The position numbers and the translations under genes were made by a program. Under the pieces are notes generated by a model. The model did no database searches. It worked only from the letters and a program-made list of their open reading frames with translations, and was not told where the DNA came from. From JAHEEL01 sp039715165 (lineage in GTDB: Bacteria; Actinomycetota; Acidimicrobiia; Spongiisociales; UBA5794), in assembly GCA_039715165.1 (NCBI GenBank), contig JBDLHX010000108.1, positions 1-7,574 of the forward strand: 7,574 bases of DNA, read 5' to 3'. The number at the start of each line of letters is the position of its first letter. Within the stretch, counting starts at the first letter, position 1. Below are positions 1 through 6,600 of the stretch, one piece after another.

Positions 1-93
1 TCGAAGCGTCTTGCGAGCGAACTCAAGCGAACCGGACACATACCTGAGCAGAAGACGACCTCCGACCCGTTGCCGAGAGGAGAAGTGACGTGA
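1..93 (+). CDS. C-terminal end of an upstream gene, probably an ECF-type RNA polymerase sigma factor (partial)
   Basis: Frame 1 is open from the window edge and stops at TGA 91-93, giving 30 residues that begin SKRLASELKRTGHIPEQ. The basic amphipathic start (KRLASELKR) resembles the helix that closes region 4 in ECF sigma factors, where a basic helix and a short tail follow the helix-turn-helix, but the helix-turn-helix itself lies outside the window. The stop overlaps the next gene's GTG start as GTGA (90-93), which indicates translational coupling. That next gene is a single-pass membrane protein with a short cytoplasmic N-terminus, a usual partner for an ECF factor. That this is coding sequence is well supported by the overlap and the downstream ribosome binding site. 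The sigma identity is inference from a short tail and context; another DNA-binding regulator is possible. Confidence 0.5.
   Translation, partial: SKRLASELKRTGHIPEQKTTSDPLPRGEVT
78..82 (+). promoter_or_regulatory. Ribosome binding site for the GTG start at 90
   Basis: AGGAG at 78-82 lies inside the purine run GAGAGGAGAAG (75-85), 7 nt before the GTG at 90. It sits within the last codons of the upstream gene, as expected for coupled translation, and supports the GTG start. Confidence 0.65.
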
Positions 94-1607
94 CCCGGCA
101 CGACGAAGCGCTCGAACAGATGCGCTCCGCGAATCCCCTTCCAGGGATCGACCACGTCGATGTCGACGAACTCGCCCTCTCCCGCTCGCACTTCGAGGAG
201 AGGAGGCTCGCCATGACGACGAGAGCCCCAACACCAAGAGACCTCTCGAGAACCAGGCCGGTGAGAAGCTGGCGTCCAGCGATCGTCGCAGTGTCGGCGT
301 TCGTTCTGGTCATCGCCCTGTTCGGCATCGGCGCTGTCGTGCTTCGCGGGAGTGAAGTGCCACTTGTCGATCCCGCCGAATCCGTGGCGACGACGGCCAT
401 TCCACCGGCGACCACGATCGCCGATGAACCTGCCGCTGTCGTGCCCGAACAGCCGACTGTTGAGCCGGGTGTCCGCGTTCTAAGCGAAGAGCCCGAGTAC
501 AACGCGAGGCTCGCGCTAGGCGCCGGTGGGCTCCCAATGGTGCTTTCGACCACTCGGACCGGAGATGAGTATCCGGGCACGGCCCGCCTGTTCCGGTGTG
601 CCGATGTGGCATGTGACGCGTTCAAGATCGAGACGATCGAGCCCGAACCGGGTCCCAGCACGCTCGCCGTCGCCCAGGGAACGTTCGTCGTCGCCCCGAA
701 CGGTGACATCTATGCCGGCATCAGTGCGGAAGGCGGTCTCGGTGAAGTCGGATGGCTCCACGATGGTGTCCTCGAGCGGCTGCCTGTACTGGGCAACTGG
801 CCTGTCCATTCGATCGGAGAGGCCACGGAACCCGTTCCGTACATGCCGCTTCCGTCGGCGTTCGATGATGACGGCAACCCGGTCTTCGTCACCTATCACG
901 GGGCATTCCCAGCGAGTGCGAATCTGCTGGTCTGCAACGATCCGGCGTGCGGGAACTACGTGGAGGTCGAGTTTGACAGTGCGACATTCCACGACGGGTT
1001 CCCTGAGATCCTGATCGATGGGGACTCAGCCCGTTTGGTGTACTCGACCGGCGAGCCCACCGGGCCGTTCCATCCCGAAGAGATCGGGATGACTGAGCAG
1101 GAGAGTCAGGTCAAGATCGCCACGATCATCGATCTGTTCGGCTCGCCTTCGGTGAGCATCGAGATTGTCGATGACGACCCGAGGGTCTTTGGAGAGGTCG
1201 ATTCTGAGATGCGACCGATTTCCGTGTACACCGAGGTGGTCTATGAGCCGGACGAGTACGCGGCCTACATCGCGGAAGAACAACGAATCGCTGAAGAAGG
1301 TCTCGACCAAGGTGCAGAGGAGCCCGAGGCGCTGGGTGCCAACTACGTGGTCGCACGGTGTCTCGACTCGGCCTGCACGTCGACGGAGCGGACGACGATC
1401 GCTGCGACCGATGCGCCCTGGCAGTTCCTCTACCAGGGCTCGTTTGACCTCGAAGTCGCTGCCGACGGGACGATCATTGTTCTCATGGCCGGCGGGGAGG
1501 ATTCCTGGAATCCCGGCTTGCAGCTCTTCGTCTTCCCCAACGGGGAGCTTGGCCCGAGTGTCGAACCCATTGCCGGTCACGCGGTCATCGAGTGGCCCGC
1601 ACCCTGA
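90..1607 (+). CDS. Membrane-anchored, putative anti-sigma-like protein with extracytoplasmic C-x-D-x-x-C repeats
   Basis: This is a 505-residue protein that I cannot assign to a named gene. Residues 1-60 are a charged cytoplasmic segment containing EQMRSANPLP, resembling the 'LR-x-ANP-x-P' N-termini of actinobacterial proteins encoded beside sigma factors. Residues 64-85 form one hydrophobic helix preceded by several arginines, so the C-terminus should be outside. Residues 92-125 are a Pro/Thr/Ala-rich linker. The rest is rich in beta-type sequence with three C-x-D-x-x-C motifs (C170/C175, C282/C287, C424/C429), each at the end of a strand-like stretch, suggesting a beta-propeller-like sensor with a small disulfide per blade. 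An acidic Glu-rich segment (386-414) precedes the third motif. The GTG start is chosen for its ribosome binding site and the GTGA overlap with the upstream gene; an internal ATG at 213 also has an excellent site. The sigma-regulatory role is inferred from layout and N-terminal resemblance; no zinc-finger anti-sigma motif is seen. Confidence 0.75.
   Translation: MTRHDEALEQMRSANPLPGIDHVDVDELALSRSHFEERRLAMTTRAPTPRDLSRTRPVRSWRPAIVAVSAFVLVIALFGIGAVVLRGSEVPLVDPAESVATTAIPPATTIADEPAAVVPEQPTVEPGVRVLSEEPEYNARLALGAGGLPMVLSTTRTGDEYPGTARLFRCADVACDAFKIETIEPEPGPSTLAVAQGTFVVAPNGDIYAGISAEGGLGEVGWLHDGVLERLPVLGNWPVHSIGEATEPVPYMPLPSAFDDDGNPVFVTYHGAFPASANLLVCNDPACGNYVEVEFDSATFHDGFPEILIDGDSARLVYSTGEPTGPFHPEEIGMTEQESQVKIATIIDLFGSPSVSIEIVDDDPRVFGEVDSEMRPISVYTEVVYEPDEYAAYIAEEQRIAEEGLDQGAEEPEALGANYVVARCLDSACTSTERTTIAATDAPWQFLYQGSFDLEVAADGTIIVLMAGGEDSWNPGLQLFVFPNGELGPSVEPIAGHAVIEWPAP
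201..206 (+). promoter_or_regulatory. Internal perfect Shine-Dalgarno before an in-frame ATG at 213
   Basis: AGGAGG at 201-206, within the purine run GAGGAGAGGAGG (195-206), is 6 nt before the ATG codon of residue Met42. It is stronger than the site used by the GTG at 90. It may drive a shorter product that keeps the membrane helix but lacks the N-terminal 41 residues, or may be a by-product of the Glu-Glu-Arg-Arg codons. Confidence 0.4.
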
Positions 1608-1624
1608 TCGATCAGGACGGCAAC

Positions 1625-1658
1625 CGATCGCCTCGCATCACACGATGCGGGGCGATCG
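1625..1658. terminator. Hairpin between convergent genes, likely a bidirectional terminator
   Basis: The left arm 1625-1639 (CGATCGCCTCGCATC) pairs with 1644-1658 over 15 bp around an ACAC loop, with 14 Watson-Crick pairs and one T/G position (1633/1650). It lies 17 nt after the stop of the + strand gene and 17 nt after the stop of rtcB read from the other side. No U-rich tail follows on either strand, which is common for hairpins between genes in GC-rich actinobacteria. In + strand RNA the odd pair is a G-U wobble; in - strand RNA it is an A-C mismatch, so the stem is slightly stronger for the + strand transcript. Confidence 0.6.
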
Positions 1659-1675
1659 TGCGCACAACGGCCGGC

Positions 1676-3094
1676 TCACCCCTTGACGACCCCGATCGGG
1701 CGGAGCCGGGCGACCCGTGCAGCGAGTCCGGCGGCCTCGGTGACACGTACAACCTCGTCGACGTCCTTGTAGGAGTACGGCGCCTCCTCAGCGAGAAGGC
1801 GTGTCGAGCCCGGTCGGACGGCGATGCCGTCGCGCTGGAGGTCGCGGCGGACCTCTTGGCCCGTCGCCATCTTCTTCGCCTTGCTGCGACTCATCAAGCG
1901 GCCCGCGCCATGCGCCGCCGAGTCGAAGGCCGGGTTGTCCTCAACGCCGCGCAGCACCCACGATGCGGTCCCCATGCTGCCGGGGACGAGAACCGGCTGG
2001 CCGACGGCTCGGAGGTCATCCGGGAGGTCGGGGTGGCCGGGGCCGAACGCCCGGGTCGCTCCTTTGCGATGCACACAGAGGAGTCGGGCCTCACCATCGA
2101 CGGTGTGCGTCTCGAGTTTCGCGAGGTTGTGGGCGACGTCGAACACGAGGTTGAGCTCGCCTGCATCCGATCCCATTGCTGATGAGAAGGCTCGACGGGT
2201 CTCGTGGGCGAGGATGTGACGATTCGCCCACGCGAAGTTCGCTGCGGCCGCCATGGCTCCAAGGTAGGCCCGGCCTTCGGGGGAGTTGACCGGTACGCAG
2301 GCAAGTTGCCGATCCGGGACGGTGATGCCGTGTCGGTTCATCGCTGGACCCATCAATTTGAGCTGGTCCTGACAGGTCTGGTGCCCGAGGCCGCGGCTGC
2401 CACAGTGGATCATGACGGTGAGCGTTCCCAGCCGCAGCCCGTACGTCTCCGCAGCTACCGGGTCGAGGATCTCGTCGACGACTTGGATCTCGAGGAAGTG
2501 GTTCCCTGCACCGAGCGAACCGAGTTGGCCCCCGCCGCGTCGCTTCGCCGTATCGGAAACCAGGTCGGGTTCCGCCCCGGCAGACGTTCCTCGCTCTTCG
2601 CAGCGCTCGAGATCCGCATCGACTCCGTAGCCGGCATCGAACGCCGCCCGTGCTCCCCGTTCCAGGATGGCGTCGAGCAACGGTCTCGTCGCGATCCCGC
2701 CCTTCCCGGTCCCTCTCGGTATGCGGGCATCGAGCTCCCCCATGATGCGGTCCTCGTAGCGAGCGAAGTCGGCCGGCGTGAGATCACTGGACAGGAGGCG
2801 GACGCCGCAGCAGATGTCGAAGCCGACGCCGCCGGGGGAGACCACTCCGCCTCGGTCGACGTCGGTCGCTGCAACTCCGCCGATCGGGAAGCCGTAGCCC
2901 CAGTGGATGTCGGGCATGGCGAACGACGCTTCGACGATGCCCGGGAGATGTGCCACGTTCGCGACCTGGTCGACGGCCTTGTCCTCGCGGGCTTTGACCA
3001 TCAGGCTTTCGCCGGCGAAGACAACTCCCGGGACGCGCATGTCGCCGGTGCGGGGGATCTCCCAGCGGTGCTCGCCGCTTCGGTGTAGCTCCAT
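1676..3094 (-). CDS. rtcB: RNA-splicing ligase RtcB (GTP-dependent RNA 3'-phosphate/5'-OH ligase)
   Basis: This 472-residue protein covers the full bacterial/archaeal RtcB family length. The enzyme joins RNA ends carrying 2',3'-cyclic phosphate or 3'-phosphate to 5'-OH ends, using GTP, Mn2+ and a guanylylated histidine; it works in RNA repair or tRNA splicing in the cytoplasm. Visible landmarks are MPDIHWGYGFPIGG (60-73), the metal site D93-I-C95-C96-G-V-R, G-N-H199-F-L-E, H230-C-G-S-R-G-L-G-H, D-V-A-H322-N, the GSMGT segment (372-376), and H395-G-A-G-R, whose histidine is the family's guanylylated nucleophile. All expected metal ligands and the nucleophile are present, so it should be active. 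Cys95 stands where most homologues have Asn (DINCG). The ATG start puts the N-terminus at the usual place; the site before it (TTGGGGC on the - strand) is weak. It lies 47 nt downstream of the archease gene on the same strand, so the two are probably one transcript. No rtcA or rtcR is in view. Confidence 0.97.
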   Translation of the reverse strand: MELHRSGEHRWEIPRTGDMRVPGVVFAGESLMVKAREDKAVDQVANVAHLPGIVEASFAMPDIHWGYGFPIGGVAATDVDRGGVVSPGGVGFDICCGVRLLSSDLTPADFARYEDRIMGELDARIPRGTGKGGIATRPLLDAILERGARAAFDAGYGVDADLERCEERGTSAGAEPDLVSDTAKRRGGGQLGSLGAGNHFLEIQVVDEILDPVAAETYGLRLGTLTVMIHCGSRGLGHQTCQDQLKLMGPAMNRHGITVPDRQLACVPVNSPEGRAYLGAMAAAANFAWANRHILAHETRRAFSSAMGSDAGELNLVFDVAHNLAKLETHTVDGEARLLCVHRKGATRAFGPGHPDLPDDLRAVGQPVLVPGSMGTASWVLRGVEDNPAFDSAAHGAGRLMSRSKAKKMATGQEVRRDLQRDGIAVRPGSTRLLAEEAPYSYKDVDEVVRVTEAAGLAARVARLRPIGVVKG

Positions 3095-3141
3095 GCCCCA
3101 ATCGTGGCGCGTCCAGAGCCAGAGCGGTGGAGAATCTGTCC

Positions 3142-3555
3142 TCAGACGTCGAAGATGACGCGACTCTCCCAGCGGCTACCCGTCCATTCGCAGCGGAGGT
3201 CGTGGTAGGTGACAGCCTTCACGGGAGGGCCGACCAGTTCGACGACGGCGGCAGGACCGCCCGTCGCTGTGATGACTGCCCGGAGATCGTCGATCTCGAC
3301 CTTGAAGTCGACGAAGGCGAGGTTCTCGGTCTCGCTGGAGGCGAGCAATTCGCTGAGGGCGTCGACGAGGAGTTCGGGAGGGGTTTCAGCCGCGGCTTCG
3401 ACGACCACGGTCGTCTCCGGCTCGACGACGGAGAGGTCGTACATGAGATCGAACATGCCGTACGCGGTGTTGGCAATCACGTCGGAGAGCGTGTCGCCGC
3501 GTGCCAGGACGCCGATGTCGGCGGTGTGCGGGAGGATTTCGTAGCGATCGTCCAT
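3142..3555 (-). CDS. Archease, activator of RtcB
   Basis: This is a small acidic protein of the archease (SHS2-fold) family, 137 residues from the chosen start. Archease speeds RtcB guanylylation and multiple-turnover ligation and broadens its nucleotide use. The family signature is clear: YEILPHTADIG near the N-terminus (Asp in HTAD), a middle helix LLVDALSELL, GPPVKAVTYHDL in the last third, and a C-terminal VIFDV whose penultimate Asp matches the conserved terminal acidic metal ligand. Two ATG codons are possible. The one at 3555 is preceded by GAAGAGAG and gives the family's usual short lead (MDDRYEIL). The one at 3570 adds MLKRD and has no clear ribosome binding site, so 3555 is preferred. 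The gene precedes rtcB by 47 nt on the same strand, the classic partner arrangement, and is divergent from the large regulator gene starting at 3661. Confidence 0.93.
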   Translation of the reverse strand: MDDRYEILPHTADIGVLARGDTLSDVIANTAYGMFDLMYDLSVVEPETTVVVEAAAETPPELLVDALSELLASSETENLAFVDFKVEIDDLRAVITATGGPAAVVELVGPPVKAVTYHDLRCEWTGSRWESRVIFDV

Positions 3556-3570
3556 GTCTCTCTTCAACAT

Positions 3571-3660
3571 ACCCAGGGATCGTGACGCCCTGTACGCGTA
3601 TTCCCCCTATGCAGATCCTGCTCATCATGGGACTATTGGCGTGCGGAGGGGGAGGCCGTC
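3571..3660. promoter_or_regulatory. Divergent intergenic region between archease-rtcB and the large regulator gene
   Basis: Roughly 90-105 nt separate the two divergent starts, so promoters for both directions should lie here or just inside the genes. No convincing -35/-10 pair is visible. On the - strand a TATGTT hexamer (3571-3566) could be a -10 element placing the archease transcript start just before the ATG at 3555. A weak inverted repeat CAGGG-N9-CCCTG (3574-3592) and an 8-bp palindrome TACGCGTA (3593-3600) are present. I see no clear SARP-type heptamer direct repeats. Confidence 0.45.
3651..3655 (+). promoter_or_regulatory. Ribosome binding site of the large regulator gene
   Basis: GGAGG at 3651-3655, inside the longer run GGAGGGGGAGG (3645-3655), lies 5 nt before the GTG at 3661. 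This fixes the start, and the resulting N-terminus (MEFGILGPLEV) matches the usual start of BTAD-family regulators. Confidence 0.8.
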
Positions 3661-6600
3661 GTGGAATTCGGCATCCTGGGTCCGTTGGAAGTGGTGTCGG
3701 CCGGTGGGCCGGTGCGGGTGGATGCGCCGAAGCAGCGCGCGTTGCTTGCGGTGCTGCTTCTCCACGTCAATGAAGTCGTTTCCTCAGATCGCCTCCTGGA
3801 CCTCGTGTGGGGTGACGGCTCGTCCGACGGCGGTGTGAACAAGCTCCGGTTCCAGGTCTCAAAGCTGCGTGACGCGTTGGAGCCCGGTCGGGATGGCGAC
3901 GCGTCGAGCGTGCTCGCTACCAGAGCGCCGGGTTATGTGCTCGTCGTAGAGCCTGAGGCCGTGGATGCGATTCGTTTCGAGAGTCTCGTGGGCGAGGCCC
4001 GAGCAAGCCTCCGCTCAACTCCCGAAGAAGCGCTCCGCCTGCTGGACGAGGCGCTGGGCCTGTGGCGTGGTCCCGTTCTCGGCGAGTTCGAGTACGAGGA
4101 GTGGGCGCAGCCGGAGATTCGCCGGCTGACGGAGCTTCGCCTCGGTGCGATCGAGGATCGGTTCGACGCGCTGCTGCGGATCGGTCGCGACCGGGAGATG
4201 GTGAGTGATCTGCAGGCGCTCATCGCCGAGCATCCCCGTCGTGAACGGTTGTACAGCGCCCTGATGCTCGCTCTGTACCGGGCCGGCCGTCAGGCCGACG
4301 CGTTGGCCACCTACCAAGACTTGCGACGTGAACTCGGCGAGGGGCTGGGGATCGACCCGTCCGTCGAACTGCAGAATCTCGAGGAGCGAATCCTGCTGCA
4401 GGACCCGTCGCTGTCCGGCGGTGGGGGACTCGCCGAGGATCGGTTGCGGGGCTATGTGTTGCACGGGCGGGTCGGCGAGGGGGCGCACGGCGTCGTCTAC
4501 CGGGCCGCTCAGTCCGGGGTGGGGCGCGAGGTGGCGATCAAGACGATCCGGACCGAGTTCGCGAACGATGCGGGATTCATCCGGCGCTTCGAAGCCGAGG
4601 CGCAGTTGGTGGCATCGCTCGAGCATCCCCACATCGTGTCGTTGTTCGACTTCTGGCGCGACCCGGATGGCGCCTACCTCGTGATGCCCTATCTCCAGGG
4701 AGGGAACCTGGCGAGCATGCTCGAGGAGGGCCCGGTCGACCCTGCGATTGTGGCGAGCCTCGTCGAGCGCATCGGTGATGCCCTCGGGTATGCGCATCGA
4801 CGAGGGGTCGTGCATCGGGACGTCACTCCTGAGAACGTGCTCCTCGACGAGGAGGGGAACCCGTATCTGGCCGACTTCGGCGTGGCGTCGCTTCTGGGAG
4901 ACGTCGTTGCGAGCGGGTCGTCGTCCCCCGGCTACCTCCCTCCGGAGGTGCACACCGGGGGAGAGGTGTCGGCTGCTTCGGATGTCTTCTCCCTCGGAGT
5001 CCTCACCCACGCGGCACTGACCGGCGTATCGCCGGTGATGGATGAGGGGCTGCAGCCGGTATCGAGCCTGAGCGAAGGAATGCCGGTCGAGGTCGATGCC
5101 GTCGTGGCACGTGCCACAGCAACGACGGTCGAGGAGCGATACGGGCGGGTCGACGAATTCGTCGGGGAACTCACTGCCGCTCTCGGCGGTGACGAACCGG
5201 TCTTCACGGACGTCGATGCGCGGAATCCGTTCAAGGGCCTGCAGGCATTCCAGGAGACCGATGCCGGAGACTTCTTTGGTCGGAGGGCACTGTCCGGCGA
5301 GCTCGTCGAGGCACTCGGGCGGCGACGACTCATCGGAGTGGTCGGCCCGTCGGGATGCGGCAAGTCGAGCCTCGTCCGCGCCGGACTCATCCCGAGGGTT
5401 CGTGACGGCGCACTGCCCGGCTCGGACAACTGGCTCGTCACCGACATGTATCCCGGTTCGCGACCGTTCAGCGAGTTGGAAGCTGCCCTGATGAGTGTCG
5501 CCGTTGCCCGGCCCGAGGGCCTGACCGAAGCGCTCACCAGCTCCGGCGATGGCTGGAGGGATGTAGCCGACGGTCTGCTGCCCGACGGGGCAGAGGTGCT
5601 GTTGATCGTCGACCAGTTCGAGGAGCTGTTCACGCTCACTATCGATGAAGAGGTGCGACGCAGGTTCCTCGATCTGTTGGCCTCGCTCGCGGTCGATCCG
5701 CTCAATCGAGTTCGAGTCGTGCTGACGATGCGCGCCGACTTCTACGACCGGCCACTCGAGTACGCGGCATTCGGTGACCTGCTGCGGGCCGGGCTCGTGT
5801 CGGTGACGATGCCCGACGGTGAGGCGCTTGCCGAGACGGTGACCGGCCCGGCGGGGAGGGTGGGCGTCTCTGTGGAGCCGGGTCTGCCGGAGACGGTCGC
5901 GACCGATGTGGCCGGGCAGCCCGGCAGCCTGCCGCTCATGGAGTACGCCCTCACCGAGCTCTTCGAGCACCGCAGCGGCGGCGTGCTGACCGGCGAGGCC
6001 TATCACCGGACGGGTGGGGTTCTTGGTGCGCTCGGATGGCGAGCCGAGGACCTCTACACGCGCTCGGATGAAGCCGCGAAGGCGGCGATCCGACAGGTCT
6101 TCCTCCGGCTCGTCGCAGTGGAGGAGGGGGCAGTCGACACGCGGCGGCGCATCCATGCTGCCGAACTCGCCGCGCTCGGCATCGAAGCCGGGGTTCTCGA
6201 GCGGGTTCTCCACGATTACGGCTCACACCGGCTGCTGACGTTCGATCGGGATCCCAACACGCGAGCGCCGACGATCGAGGTAGCTCACGAGGCGCTCCTG
6301 TCGCGCTGGGATCGCCTCAGGCTGTGGATCGACGACCGCCGTGACGATCTCGTGTTGCACCGGCACTTGGCGACTGCCATCTCGGAGTGGGAGGACAACG
6401 AACGAGCCGATGCCTACGTGTTGACGTTCGGCCGTCTCGATCACTACGAGGCGTTCGCTGCCGAGACAGATCTGGCCCTCACCGACGATGAGAGGGAATA
6501 CCTCACGCAGTCGCGCCGACACGTCGATGCCGAGCGTCGGACACGCCGCCGACGGCGCCAAGCGATCCTTGCCGGATTCGCTGCCGCCGCCGCGATCGCC

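Noticed and set aside
23..709. Open frame of 228 codons on the - strand opposite the membrane protein
   Set aside because: It has Ser/Thr/Arg-rich shadow composition, no ribosome binding site evidence, and lies opposite a gene with a good start, a membrane helix and repeated motifs.
1026..1580. Open frame of 184 codons on the - strand opposite the end of the membrane protein
   Set aside because: It overlaps the C-x-D-x-x-C-containing coding frame, and its product matches no family I recognise.
2204..3088. Open frame of 294 codons on the + strand opposite rtcB
   Set aside because: RtcB on the - strand is unambiguous with all catalytic motifs. The antisense product shows no domain and is a by-product of GC-rich codon use.
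3095..3141. Regulatory hairpin or separate promoter between archease and rtcB
   Set aside because: The 47-nt gap shows only a short tandem CTCTGG repeat and no convincing stem or promoter, so the two genes are treated as one unit.
3127..3585. Open frame of 152 codons on the + strand opposite archease
   Set aside because: The archease signature is on the - strand; this is its shadow.
3574..3592. Inverted repeat CAGGG-N9-CCCTG in the divergent region as an operator
   Set aside because: Only 5 bp per arm with no extension into the spacer; expected by chance in GC-rich DNA. Kept only as a note in the intergenic entry.
3571..3660. SARP-type heptamer direct repeats for autoregulation
   Set aside because: I looked for repeats at about 11-bp spacing upstream of the GTG at 3661 and found only weak CCT-starting similarities, not enough to call.
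4015..6213. Open frame of 732 codons on the - strand, antisense to the large regulator
   Set aside because: It lies opposite the kinase and STAND region, whose + strand frame has clear motifs. Its product is Arg/His/Glu-rich low-information sequence with no recognisable family; long antisense frames are expected in GC-rich genes.
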